Below are positions 42,276-57,100 of a DNA stretch of 64,000 nucleotides, piece by piece. The notes below the pieces were generated by a model. It worked only from the letters and a program-made list of their open reading frames with translations. It ran no database searches and had not been told where the DNA came from. The translations under genes and the position numbers were made by a program. Source of the DNA: Eleginops maclovinus (lineage: Eukaryota; Chordata; Actinopteri; Perciformes; Eleginopidae); NCBI RefSeq assembly GCF_036324505.1, contig NC_086363.1, positions 6,390,655-6,454,654 of the forward strand. Direction: 5' to 3'. Numbering within the stretch: the stretch's first letter is position 1; each line of letters starts with the position of its first letter.

Positions 42276-45200
42276 GTAATACTAAACTCTTGTTCTGCTG
42301 CTGTAATGAGAGAACTGACGTGGATTTAAAAACAAAAGCTCAAATCTCAGATGGCCTAGTTTGAGTAACAGCGGCTCTTCCTCTCCTCTCTACAATATCT
42401 TTCTGCATGTTTTGGTGCTGAGAATGACGTTTCTCAGCTGTAACTCCAACAGTTTTCCTGAAGGGAGTTTATTGTTCTCTGTTGGCAGTTCTGAAGTGAA
42501 AAATTAACTGTTGCCGCAGAAAAATAGACAGGCTTTTCAGTCTCCGTCAGTTGCAGTTCTTTGTGTGCGTGTGTTAATAACCCAAACACACGATTCTTGG
42601 TTTTTATCATTGTGCTGAATTTGCGGAAAAGGTATCTGTCTCTATAGGAACTAATGCCTTTGAGTAATCAGGCGTGTGTTGATGAGTGGGGTTAGTGTGC
42701 ATGCATGACTGTGTGGTCACGTGAGTGTGTTTCTACTTTGGAAAGGGAGTAACCCCAGACAGACAAAACTGTGTCTCCAAATGAAGCTATTTTCGTTTTG
42801 GAAATTTCTTTAAACAAATGAATGTTGTCTGTATGTCTGTTTCTGTTGGCAAACCACACTTTTGTTTTAATGAGCGGGTTTCGACTTTACACAGTAGGAG
42901 GAAGTGCTTCTGGAAAGTGCTGATTGCAAGGAAACAAATAGTCATTGGTTATGGAAAAGAAAATGGAAAAAGGCATAGCCAATTTCCTGATTAAAACTGA
43001 AAACAATGAAATCATCATTTTCAATTAATATTTAAATTCCATTGCTTAAGTTTATAATAATACTTCTTTTTTAAATTGTTTTTAAATGTAATCTTTTGTG
43101 GGTTTTTTTGTTCCAACTATTTATTTACTTTTTTTTATTACAACATTTATTCATAAATGCTATTGATAATTCCTTTTCTTTTTTGCTGGAGAGATTTTAG
43201 CCCTTGTAGACCATTAACATGCACAAAAGCCTGTATAACCAACTACAGGAAAACCAATGCAGCATAGAAAGGCCCCTTTAACTAAACTTTACTTTACTTT
43301 AAACTTTATTTTCCAAAAATACAATAAATGCTGTTTTTCCAGCATCAAGGAACAAAGTAGTACACACACCAACAGAAGTCGCTTAGTCGTTAATGTATCA
43401 TCTGTTGGGTCACCTTTCTCTTCCTGCCCTGTGGTTTGGTCTTGGATCTTTCTCTTTTTTTCTCCTCTTGCTCAAAAGCTTCATTGTATTCGCTCCACAC
43501 AGACCTACTGTACAGCAGTACTGCTGCACCGCTGCTGCCAAAAGATTTCCTTGTCTCCTGCTGAGTAATTATTCAATTTGCCCTTCATAAACCCGCTTAG
43601 CAATCTCACTTCCTCTCTGTCTTTCCACGCAGTTTCTCAAGGCCTCCTCTCATCCTGGTGTCCTTGGACGGGTTCAGGGCTGAGTACCTGAAAGATCACG
43701 GCAGCCACCTTCCTGTCATTAGCAAGTTACGTAAGTCACCATCGTGTTGACCGCACAGCGTTTCATGGTTTACTCTGCATTGTGTGACTGAATCCTTCTG
43801 TGCTGCAGGAAACAGCGGGACAACACCTCTCTACATGAGGCCTGTTTATCCCACAAAGACCTTCCCCAACCACTACAGCATTGTGACTGTGAGTCCATCC
43901 TGGTCAGCAGGCTGATTTATTGGACAGCTTGTTTTTGCAGTGGTGGAAGAAGAATTCATTAAAGTACTGAATTAAAACAAGTGGTGGATGAAGTATTTAG
44001 ATCTTGTATTTGGAAAAAAGAATACTACAGTGTAGAAATATGCTGATACAAGTCAGAGCCCTACATGTCATACTCTAAGTAAAAGCACAAAGATATAAGC
44101 GTCAAAATATACATTTCATAGGATAAAAATACTCAAGTTAATCACAAGGGCCTTAAAATTGTACTTTAATAGGTACCTATATGTACCTTTATGTAGATTA
44201 TTCCGTGTCTTTTCTAAACAGAAGCATGTTTAACAAAGAGAGTTATTTATTTTTTAGAAAAATGTCTCTTTTTAACTTATATATTTATATATTCTACATT
44301 AGATTGAAAGCTTGTAGTGTATATGGTGCTGCTGATTTAGAAAATGTTATGAATGTTATATCCTTGATTTTGAACCGTTATTTCAACAAAACCATCTAAG
44401 AAGTTTAGAGAAGTTTGGTATTCAAACTAACAACTCATAGATAAGAGATCCAGAGTGAACATTGTTTATTTGTGAAGGATCAGGGAACAATTTGGAAATC
44501 AATAGTAGATACACATTTAACCTAAAAAAACAAACAAGTGTTCCCGCTGAAAAAATGCATCGAAACGAATGTCCTAACTTACTTTGTTATCCCTGCTGTT
44601 GGTGCTCCACAGTTTAACTGAAATGTGGGTCTTCTTCTTGTAATATGAGAGCCAGTGTTTCTTCACAGAAGTATAGAGTTACCAGGGAGGCTTAATGGCT
44701 TACGTGCTTGTGGAGAGGAGCAACAGAAGAGCCGGGGGGGCATTCACCCCTTTTATTTACAGACCCTGTGATTAAAATAAACTGCTTTGGTGACCAGTAA
44801 ATAAAAGTTAGAAAGAAAAAACATAAAACGTAATGAAATGATTATTACACATTATCTAAACAGCTCACTCTGTCTGTATGTTTCTACCTGCAGGGTCTTT
44901 ACCCCGAGTCCCATGGGTTAGTGGACAACAAGATGTACGATGTGAACCTAAATGCTTCCTTCAGCTTGGGCACTGACGAGAAATTCAACCCAAAATGGTA
45001 CCAAGGAGAGCCAGTAAGTGAATCTAAGCAACAATGATATTTTAGGACAGGGCAGGACAGCTCTGATCTTTTGTAACATCCTTCACACACCCAGGCACTA
45101 TTGTTTTGTAACATGTGAAAGTGAACACACCCTAACTTTTGGGAAAGCCAGAAAAGGATCCAGCCCCTGTCATGAGCTTCTTGATATAATTACGTATTCT

Positions 45201-48200
45201 CCTCGACCTAAATGACTGCTTATTTAAGGATGTGAGTTGTGCTTGTCTGTGGTTCCTATTGAAATGGCAGGTCTCGTAAATCTCATTCCTTGACAGTGTG
45301 ACAGGCGGCTCCTCGTGAAAATTCACCATGCAGCAGCTATATCACTTTCCAGGAGGGAAGGAGAAATAAATTAACGATGACTCCTGGAACAAATCATATT
45401 GTAATGGGCCAATTCATCTTAGTGCATCTGCCAAAAGATGCTTACAAGCCTGCTGCATAACTTACTAACACATTTCTACCAGCACACTGGTTTAAGAGGT
45501 ATTGATTTTTAACATGAAGAACCTGCAATTAGATGTCCATCAGTCGTCTGGGCTGTGAGGGATAACACTTTCATCCTAATAGACTAAACCCTGCTGCTGT
45601 GATATTAATGAATGACGTACTGTTGGGGTCTAACACGGTCAAAATGTACCTAGATGACACTCATTTTGTCTCCTGTCCTTATCTCTCGTCTCCTTTCCTC
45701 TCCTTCCTCTTCATCCCTCCATCTCTTCTCATTTCCTTTCTTTAATCTCATCTTCTCTCCAAATGTAATCATTTTTCTGTCCTTTTATCTTCTCTGCTCT
45801 CCTTCTGCCTTTCCCTTCCATTCTCATTTCCTCTCTTCTAATTCTTCTTCATCTTTTTTATATCTCTACATTTCTTCTTCTCATCTCCTCCTATTTCATG
45901 TCCTGCTCTCCCTTCTTTCAACTCCTCCACCTTTTTTAATTTCCTTCTCTCCTGTGTTTTTTTTTATCTCCTTCCTTCTCTCCTAATTTCTCTCTCCTCT
46001 TTTTATGTACTTTCTTTTCTTCTTTTTTATACTTTATTCGTCTCCTTTCCTCTTTACTTTTTTCTTATTTCATTTCCTCGTCCTCCCAACAACTCCCCTT
46101 GCCTCCCTTCCCCTACCTCAGGTCTGGATCACTGCCATGCATCATAAATTAAAAGCAGGAACCTTCTTCTGGCCTGGCTCAGATGTAAAAATAAATGGCA
46201 CCTATCCAAACTTGTTCAAGTCTTATGATAAGTAAGAATTACATCATATTCTTTTGAATTCATGACATTAATGTTATATTATGGGGTGTATAAATGACTC
46301 TTTACATTATTGTTCTTCACAGGAGCATTGCATTCGAGCAGAGGGTGTCAACACTTTTTGAATGGCTCAGTTTGCCTGAGGAGGAAAGGTATTAAATGCT
46401 ATTTTGCATCATTAAAAACACAACGTTGTGGGTCCCACAGAACAACAGACTTACCTGTTGCCTTCATGATCTCAGGCCTGACTTCTACAGTTTGTACCTG
46501 GATGAGCCTGACTCGTCTGGACATCGATATGGACCAGGGAGCAGCGAGGTTAGTATGTCACTAAAAAGAAACCTTAAAATATGAGCTGGTTGTTGATTAC
46601 CTCAAAGAAGAACAGACAGGACAAAACCAGCGCGAATCATGAGGAACTATGTTCTTGATAACAAAACTCTCCTAAATCTTGCAAAAAGGGACACAAACAA
46701 GCTCTGTGTGCTTTGCTGACGTCGAAAAGGTGACATTCAATACATGTGAAACCTCATGTGATGGTCTTGTTGCACATGTGAGGGAAGGATGGTGGAAAAT
46801 CTCCACCAACTGAAGAAGACCACGACATTGGTTAAAACCTCTGAAAAAATGCTTGTTAAAGTATTTTCGCAGCAACAAATTATTGATTAGTCTAAAAGGA
46901 ATCAGAAACTTGCCTTAAAATAGCTTTTTGAGCAGACAATCAATCAGATCCTATTGAATCATATGTTAAATATTGGGTTAAGAATTATGATTATTATCTA
47001 AAATGTAACCTTGTCAGTGGAAAAAACATGGAGCAAATGTTCCATTAGAGATGATTAACCAAACTGCGTTTAGTAAAGTCCATGTTATAAACCATGCCGA
47101 CGTCACCATTTCCATCCATTATATTTGTTAATCAGTTCTTTGCTGAATCAAGTGGTTCTTGAAGTGTTTACAGTACAAGGTGGATTCACATGTTTCCTGA
47201 CCATTGTTTTGTGTTACAGTGAAACATTAACTGAAGCTTTTCATGCGTCTTTCTCTCTAGGTTGTTCAGGCTTTGAAAAATGTTGACAGGATTGTGGGCC
47301 TGCTGATGGATGGCCTGACACAGAAAAACCTGCACCACTGTGCCAACATTATAATCCTATCAGACCACGGTGAGATAACTACACAGCCAGCGCATGACTG
47401 TGGTACAGCACTGTGTCATTTTACATAAACCGTACAATGTGATTCTGCGTTTAAGACAACTCAGAGGAAGTGGAGCGTTTTCGTCCTTTTTTTGGTTGTC
47501 TTTTTTTTGTCTTTCATCTGGTAAGTTTATCTGTAAGCGTTTGCTTAGAGATAAACTTGGTGCATCCTTCCTTAATCTGTAACTGTAACATAATTTTAGG
47601 GCCTTTGTGCAACTGAGCGGGACTTTAGAGGCTTAATGCCATCTGTTAATGTGTGACTTGGTCAAGGCACTAAAAATCCAGCTCCATTTTAGGAAGAAAT
47701 CTGAAGAAAAACTAGTCTGTAATCTGGGAGAAAACTGGGAAAAACTCTCAGCAGTATGTTTTATGGCAGGAATGTTCCTTTACATCTGGAGAACATATGT
47801 TAGGTCTTGTAATTACGTATATTAAAGATCAATGTGTGGGAGTCAGTGTGGCTGCCCAGCTATCCTGATCAAAGACATTGTTTCAAAGAGGAGATCTTCC
47901 TCTCAGCTGAGCTAGTGGTTATTCTGCAGGAGGCCATCAAGGACCAGTAAAAAAAGATTGATTGTTGTTCACATGTCACACAAACATAAATCTTTCAATG
48001 TGTTCTGAATTTAAAGGGCTTTTAAACCGTGTAAATTACCAATAAAGTGCATTTCAAACACTATCAACCTCTGTGCCCATACAGGAGAAGAACATTTCAA
48101 TGTTTTACAAAAACACACAGAGGTGGATTTTTTTTCTAATGGTTCACATATTTGACAAATTTCATGCAATCATATCCACATTCATCAAGTTCTTACAAAC

Positions 48201-50811
48201 TCAAACACACATCTTCACATTTAATAAACAGTAACTGAGGACAGATTGATATTGCCCTCTTCTTTCAGGAATGGAGGAGGCTATGTGTGAAAAGGCAGCC
48301 TTTGTGTCGAACTACCAAGACAATGCAGATACATTTTCTGTCATCCAAGGCCCTGCTGCTCGGATCAGACCCACTCGCCTCCCAGAGACTTTCTTTTCCT
48401 GTGAGGACCTGCCTGTAACACCCTACTTCCCCTTGTTCCCAGTCGTGCAGCATCACTCAGTGTCACTTTGTTTGTACGTAGCGTTGTTGAGCTTGTCCTG
48501 TGTTTCTCTCCTCAGTCGACTATGAGGGCCTGATGAAGAACCTATCGGTATGCCAAGAATTCCAAATGGGACTTTTGTGTTGATAAGAAGAATGAAAGAT
48601 TATCTGCTTGCTTGGTTTCACGTCAAACAACCCCATTCTCCCTGCGCTGCATGTTGACTCTCCTCTGTCTGTTCTGAAGTGCAGGACCGCTGACCAGCCA
48701 ATGAGGCCGTTCCTCAAAGAGAACCTCCCCAAGAGGATGCACTTTGCCAACAACCAACGCATCGAGAGAGGACACCTCTATATGAAGCAGGGGTGGCAGG
48801 CTGCGCTGTAAGTCTCCCATCATGCCACTGTCTTTATGCTCTCCCTGTTAGAGGTCATTAAACTGTGTCCAGAATGAGAGTAAGATGCTTGAAAAAAGAC
48901 AACTTATTCAACCAGTAGTGTTGAGGAGCAAACATCGTAAAGGCGTGGATAAACCCAACATTACATTAGCATTTAATCAGTAACTTATGACCACTCTGTC
49001 AGTCAAACTCCATAGTTTTTTAACACTTAGTTCAAGCTTCAATATTTAATCTTGAGCCTTATGATCTTTGACGTAAAAACGTGTTATATCATGACTTAAA
49101 TTTCCCACAATTAGCACGTTGAGATCCATTTAAACCTAAACAGAGAAAGAACATCTGGTCGCAAAATCTCAACAATGTGTCATGCAACCTGAGTGTGTGA
49201 TCAAACGCCTGGCAGGAGGCCATTTATAAAAGGGAGAGGGGAAAAAAAGCGTTAATATTGTCCAAGTTTTAAATGAAAGAGCAACACAAATCTCTCCAAA
49301 CAAAACATGTATTTTCACCTACTCTCAAAACGATCTATTTAGTCTTAGATTATTTTGTTGGATGCAGACAGTTTGCCTTCATTACTTTTATACAACTGCA
49401 TAACCGCAAACTTCACACTGCTGGCAAAAAAATAGCCAAAAGAGCTCAACCTTAAATCGTTAAACTGATCCAGCTTGTAATTTAAACAGTAAACGCACCC
49501 AAAAAAAAAAAGGATTGCTGCATGGAAAGAGTAAATCAAAATGACCCACTTTTGGGATTTCTCAAACTGTTGCAAAACGTCCTTATGCATTAAAGTGAGG
49601 TACATTCATTGAAATAAAGTAAAGTGAAACGCCATTGTTTATTTGAAACAAGTGATTATTTTGTGTTCAATGATTTGCATTGATTGGAGAATTGGAGCAG
49701 CGTTCTGCACTGCACATTTGATCTTGAAATATGATGATAATCACAAAGTTAGAAAACAAATTATAACCTGAAATGTCTTCCTTTCGTTTGATTACAGACT
49801 CAAATATTCTCAAATGTTGACCTCATGTGCCAGAGTGCCACATGTTTTCCGGTGATGACAGTTGTAATAGCCTTTCGGATAGAGAATAATTAAGATGCAG
49901 CGGAAGATACTAGAGATGTTTCGGTGATTGGTGTGACCCGTCTCACTGTGTGTGAGTTATAGTTAGGTAAAACCAAAGTGGATGTCTGGTGATAAATAAA
50001 AATGTTGCTTTTGGCCACACAGAAGTTGAAAAACTTAAAGTAATCTGTGTTAGCAGTCATTTATAATGAATAAGGCTTGATATGCTGGAGAGAAACTGTA
50101 CTTCTTTGAAGAAAAGCAACCATGTAATCACAGAAAATTGCTTCAGGCTGGAGAATTTGAGCTTTAATGAAGTCGCAGTGGGCTGTAAATCGCTCTTAAT
50201 GATATCGACTTGCTGTAAACTTGCCTGACCCTGGATTTGAGATTGAATGTTACATGAAAACACACATTGAGGTGTTTTAGCATGACTTCCACACTTTATT
50301 CCCCTCATTGTGGTTATTTGTGTCTTGACAGCAATCGCAAGGAGATGAAGTACTGCAGCGGTGGATTCCACGGCTCAGATAACCTTTTCACCAACATGCA
50401 GGTCAGAGGAAGGAAATATGTTAACACTAGATAAATCTTTAACATGGTATCCTGTTTAGGTTTCTTTTAAACAGGAAGTGTGGTAACTCATGGACACAAT
50501 CAGATGAACAATTCAGGGATTTGATGACTGCTGAAAGCTTACGGGAAAAACCTGAAATATCATAATTTTCTCAACAATTAGTTTCTGCTTACTTTTGATT
50601 TAGATTAGAGAAAACAAATATCTTTCTTCATTAAATGTCTAATCAAAACTTTCTTCAGAACTGATTTTAATTTGTAATTAATTTATAAATGTGGGTGTGT
50701 AATTTTTATAATTTATCTTAAAAAAAAAGATTTAACATTTATTTTTTTATTTATCTATCTGTGAAGTGTCGTGAGTACCTTTTCAAAGCGCTCTATAAAT
50801 AGATATTATCA

Positions 50812-50860
<49 letters not shown>

Positions 50861-51111
50861 CATAATTATTATTATTATTACTATTATTATTATTATTATT
50901 ATCATAATTATTATTATTATCATTATCATTATTACTATCATTATTATCATTATTAATATTATTATCATTATTATTATTATTATTATCATAATTATTATTA
51001 TTATTATCATAATTATTATTATTATCATTATTATTATTACTATTATTATTATTATTACTATTATTATTATTATTATTTTTATTATTATCATTATTATTAT
51101 TATCATTATTA

Positions 51112-51154
<43 letters not shown>

Positions 51155-54100
51155 TATTATCATTATTATTATTATCATTATTATTATTATTATTACTATT
51201 ATTACTATTATTACTATTGTCATAATTATTATTATTATTATTATTACTATTGTCATAATTATTATTATTATTATTATCATAATTATTATTATTATTACTA
51301 TTATTACTATTGTCATAATTATTATTATTATTATTATTACTATTGTCATAATTATTATTATTATTATTATTACTATTATTATTATTATTATTATTATTAC
51401 TATTATTATTATTATTATTATTATTACTATTATTATTATTATTATTTAATAAATTACAAAAGCTTTCAAAATAATATGTCTACCTAAAATATCTCATGCT
51501 GTACAAGAGGATGCAGCGCAAACATTTTCTGGATGCTTTAAAACTCAATTAGCTGCTGTTAAAACCAAACGAAGCCCTGAATATTTGGGTCTAAATGGAG
51601 GTTACAGCTCTGTATGTGATGTTTCATTTCTGCGTATCAAACGCAACAGTACTGAGCTCTAAAACTCTCAAACTTGGAAACGGAACGACACCATGTTGTG
51701 AAAAGTGGCTCCCCACCTACACATTCTGTGCCTCGTATTTAATTATGAAATGTTTTTGTGGCTGCCCTCGCCCATGCTAGTCACTACATCACATCTGTGT
51801 GTGTTTCCGGACGTGGTTTCAGCTGGACTATGACCTGAAGTAAAACATTAGCTTATAAAGCTGCTGACTTGTCTAAAAGAGATCAGTGATTTGTGAAAAG
51901 TCACATATTCCACAAATGTCTGCTGATGTAGCGGAGAATAAGGTCGACACAAAACAATGTCTTACCCAGAATTTAAATCCCTAACATTAATGTTTAAGGT
52001 TGTGTAAGGTCCTTTTACAGCCTCAGTCCATTTCAAATATTTACATAACGTTTGACTTATTTACTAAGAGTGCTTAAGTCAAGCTTCCCATTGCACAAAG
52101 GATTTTGTTTACTTAGATCCCTCTCTACTCTCATCTGTAACCACAAATAAATGCTTGATGCCATTATATTAATGTGTATCTACTTTATCCAGGCAATCTT
52201 CATTGGCTACGGTCCAGGATTCAAAGAACACACTGTTGTGCCCCCCTTTGAAAACATTGAGGTGTATAACCTTATGTGTGGTAAGTGTAGTGTGTTCAGC
52301 TCTCTTGTACTGCAGCTTTAGCATTACTTTATGATTTTGTTTTTGAAAGACTACTTTTCATTTCAGGCTCATTGAATTTCTTGACTAAAGTTGGGTAAAC
52401 GTGACATTTTGAGGGCATGTTGAAATAACCGTAGAAAAAAGGGTCTTTATTTCCATTCTTCTTTTTTAAGAGGTATTATATTTAACTTGTTGGAAGTGCA
52501 GAAACCTTGCTCCTGTAGCTTCCATTTCTCTTAGTTTACTCTGCCCAGCAGGTCCATTGTAGAAGATGCAGTAACACAGTAAGACACAGTTCAGAGAGGA
52601 AACCAGAGGAAACAGGTGCACCTCTACTACATTTCAGAGAAAGAGGAACAGATAAACTGCACCTGTGTGTGAAAAAGACACTTAGATGTTTAAAACAGAA
52701 ATGCATTGGGAAGGCCGTTGTATAGCTCAGCGGGTAGAGCAGCGGACCCAGAATCCGACTTGAGTCCCTTTGCCGTGCGTCTTCCCCTCTGTCTCCCCGT
52801 TTCTGAACTGCACTATATTAAAGGCACTGGTTGCCCAAATTCTTTAAAAAAAAGAAATGCAATGGCAAAACTATGTCTGCTCTCTACTGTAGTATAGGAA
52901 CTATGGTACTTTGGGTCAAAAAGATCCGTTTACAAAAAATCCACATCATTTATCCAATCACAGATATATTTAACAGACAGTAAATGTTTAGTATTCACCT
53001 CTTTACTTCCAAGTTACGGTTGAAGCAATGTGTGTGGATTTGAAAATGATTCTTATGAGTATTCGTTTGGATAATAATCATAAATGTTTTGTTTATACGT
53101 TAGCATTCTTATCTTTCTGCTATTGCATACTCATGCTCATCGGCACTCTAGTTTTTATCTAAAGGGGTATACATAAATAAATACAGTGGTTTAAAATGTG
53201 TTACCCCTTATGTTACATCGTAGGGGTGTCCTTCTGTATGTGACCTCATTGTATAAGATGTGTTTACCTGTCAGTAATATTAGCTGAATTAATAAAATAA
53301 CAGTTGTTAGAAAACATGTATTTTTTTTATAGCAGTACCCGTCTGACCCTGCTGGGTTACCTCCAGTGATACAGAGCTACAGTGTTTCTCTCTTCCTCCT
53401 CCAGATCTCCTCGATATTCGTCCCTCTCCAAACAACGGGACCCACGGCAGCCTGAACCACCTTCTGAAGCATCCCGTCTACCAGCCGGTGCACCCAGCGC
53501 AGCTCTCACATGATGACACCCCCTGTGAGGCCAGTGACCCCGTCCCCACTGATGACCTCCAGTGCTCCTGTGCATCCCAGAACAAGGTGGCGGTACGTGA
53601 TAACAATAGAGTAAATATATAAGGTGCTAGGAAGTTAGCCTTGTTCTCTTGGTAATTGTCTTGATTTAATAAACACAAGCATACTAACAAGACTTTATTT
53701 TTAGGAGAAGGAGTTTAACAGAAATCTCATGGCAATTAGTTCCAGTGAGTATCATTTTATTTTCCTTTGCATTGTTATGCTCTTGAAGGGAAACATGACG
53801 CAACTTGTATACATCTTGGCTTTTAGGTGATAAAGCCAGCTTACGCCGCCTCCACCATCCCTTTGGCGTCCCCAGTGTCATCCAATTAGACGCCAGCTTT
53901 TGTGTCCTCCACCAGTCCAGCTACCTCAGCGGATACAGCAAAGACCGCCTCATGCCCCTATGGGTGTCCTACACCCTCAACCCTCTGGTGAGTCGCTGTT
54001 CGGAGCCGTCTTTCATCTCCAAACATAGCCCGTGCAGTTGAGTTGGCCCGGCTGTTTTTCCGCTGTGGATAGGGCACAGTAAGAGATCGTAAGAGATTGT

Positions 54101-57100
54101 TTAGTATCTTGAATCCCTTCTCCAAGCAGCTGTTACTCATCTTATGTGCTCATGTTGGCTCAAACTCTTCTTGTCTTTCTCATTATGTGGTTGAGGTTTA
54201 GTGTAAATCATGACTTCAGGCAGAGTGATGCATTCCCGGGAGAGTTTACACTGTTGTACTATTCTGTCTCAATGATGGAGCTGGTGAGGGTTTGTTTTCA
54301 TCCAGCCGTTATCCAAATACAGTACAAGCTGAATATGGTTGTACTGTATCCTCTGTTCATGTTGCCCCGGAGAATAATGTAAAAGGTTTAGGTTTTCTTT
54401 AAAGGATTTGTTATAAGATACACTATTATAATCCACCTACAGAACACTTCCAATTCCACAGCTTGTCAAAGTCAGCAACTCCATATGAAGCTTATATTTA
54501 AACACACATGTCCTGTAAATAGCTATAAAAACCGGTACTTACATTATATATAGGAAGTAGGATTGTATTTCAAAGAAAAGAGCTGCATTTGTATGTAAAT
54601 ATTCATTTGTCACTGGATATTGATTAATTTACCATTGATTCATCAACAAGGTCCAGAAACTCCACACAGACACAGACTCTTATCCCCTCTACAGACACCG
54701 TGTTTCACATTAATGTACATTATGTGAGAAAGTCTTGCTCCTTTTTTATGAATTTTAGTGAAGCGTGCACATTCCTCTGTATATCTATTACATTTGTGTA
54801 CAATGCTACCTTTTTTTGCCAAAACGGTTCATCTCTTAATTCAAAATGATTTGCATTGTACTTTTTATTTCAATATTTATGTTTCTTCACATAAATAACT
54901 AAAAACCTGTTTCTGATTGATATGCTTGTTTGTTGACCCATTTAAGCCATGCTAGCATTTGTGGCTTAGTGTTTGTTAAATCCGACCAAAAACTCTGCAA
55001 AAACTGTGCAATGCCCTCGCTGACACACTAAAACGGGCGGGGCAGAGTCACAGACAATGATCTTACACAACACTCAGAATCACACTGACTGCTCCTCTCC
55101 CAGACCACAGTCCGACCCCTGAGCCTGGAGTTCGAGGACTGTGTTCGTGCTGACATACGAATCCCACCGGCCGTCAGCCAGCTGTGTTCGCGCTACAGAA
55201 ACAACCCCACTCTGTCCTTCGGCCTGCTGCATCCCCCCAGTGAGTGTGTGTGTGTGTGTGGTTTAGGGGGTCATGAACACGGCGTCCCCAGCTAGGTGTT
55301 GAATTCAAGGCATGTGTCAGAGGAACCTTCTCATGTAAAAATGCACCCAGGCTTTTGGTTTGAAACAATGAAAAGACTCCCATCCCCCTCTTACTGAAAC
55401 CCTGGAGATTCAGTGTATTTTAATCAAATCCAGGTTTCAGGTAGACGTACAAAAGGAGAGACAGACTGAAAGAGAGAAGTGAAATCTCCCAAACAGCTGT
55501 GCGAAAGTTGTACTCACTCAAATTGGACATATTATTTTCCCCATGACTCGAGTCAAAAGTGGTGCCAGGCTTTGGTGACGTTACAGCCGCAACAATAGGT
55601 TTATGTATGTTGCATATTTTAAGCATTTATTTTAACAATTAAGTTCACGCCATTTTTTTTAAAGCAGCCAAATGTTTGCTCCATGCATTTGGCATATTTA
55701 CTACATAGATTTACAACAGAGAGATTTTGCATATTTGCTTTTAAAAAATGTCTTGAACTTAATTGTTACCATTTTTTTTGTAGATGAAAAAGATAATCCA
55801 AAACAATAAGGGCAGAATTATCAGTAATGCAAACAAAAGTTGGTTGCTTCCATAAGTTTAGACTTTACACAATCTTACCTCCTTCTTTAAACAGGATACA
55901 CATCACACATGTTTTAAACCCAAACCCAATTTGCAAACACGTTCATTTCTCCTCACTTCTCATTTTCTCTATAGATCTGGATACCAACGGAACAGAGACA
56001 GACTCTCTGATCACGAGCAACATGGCACCAATGTTCCCTGCATTTAAAGGTGAGTCAGTCCTTAAAACATGTATCGACTCCCGGTTTGCTAGCTGCATGT
56101 AATTTCAGAATGTCAGAAAGGGTTCATTTGCACACTGAGTGAGAGCTATTGAGCTGAATGAGAGCTGAACAATTTAATTAAGCAGTGAACTGAAGAGACA
56201 CTGGATCGCAACAAGTCCTCATATCACGCTCTGTTCTCTGTGTTAAACACTCCAGTTCTCTGAGAGCAGGTATTGTGGTTTGTCTGTTCTCAGAAGCCAT
56301 TTTAATTGCTCAATATTGTCTCTATATTTTTCTCAAAACGGGCTATACTTTGGGTTCTTAAATACACATAACAGGAGTACAAAGATCTAACCGCTGTGAT
56401 TATACAGGACTACTGTGCTTTCATTATGTGAAGCTCTTTCTGTAAAGCACAATTAAAGGTTTGGTAAGATTTTCCAGAGTTAATCCTCCTGCCTTACTAC
56501 TGCAGACCCACAGTTTATCTCACAATAAGTTTCACTTTTGAGGTGGTCTAATTCAACATATTGTGCTCTTTAAAGACAGAAAACATGACTACACAGTCAG
56601 TCTTGTAAATGATACAAGAAATAACAGTGTCTTGATTGTTGTTGCTTAATTCTGCCTGACAGTAAGTCTTTGCCTGCCTTCACATTTCCACATTACAAAA
56701 CTCCCTGTAAAATATGTGAAGCACTGATGGGTTGAAACTTGTTTCATTTTGTTGGGTGATTTAATACAATTAAAATCTCGGCTCTGGTCTGTTTCCACTG
56801 GGGCCACCCACACTATAATGGAAACTCTGGCTCACTAAGGTCCCATTGGAAGGAAAACCCCATCCCTGGTCTTTAGTTTGTGCATGCTAGAGGCTTTTAT
56901 GTTAATCAGCTAGCAGATGCTGCTCCCTGCTGGCACATTGCTGTATATACTGTACACAGTCAAATGGTGAGTTAATTCACTTAAAGCTGAAGTAGAAATA
57001 AAAAAACTCACCATGCTTTATCCTGTTGAACGTGTTGTATATGGTTAACAAACACAATCTTATTCATTTGTGAACTTTAGAGGTTATGATTTAAGATTTT

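Noticed and set aside
45654..46235. 110- and 76-residue Ser/Leu/Phe-rich frames before enpp1 exon 7
   Set aside because: They come from the pyrimidine-rich tract; only the part after 46122 is coding, as enpp1 exon 7.
50783..51349. 188-residue minus-strand open frame, the longest in the window
   Set aside because: It is the translation of an ATT trinucleotide array (poly-Ile with Met and Val), not a gene.
52706..52790. tRNA gene
   Set aside because: It has an A-box-like head but a decayed B box and no acceptor stem, and it continues into a SINE body.
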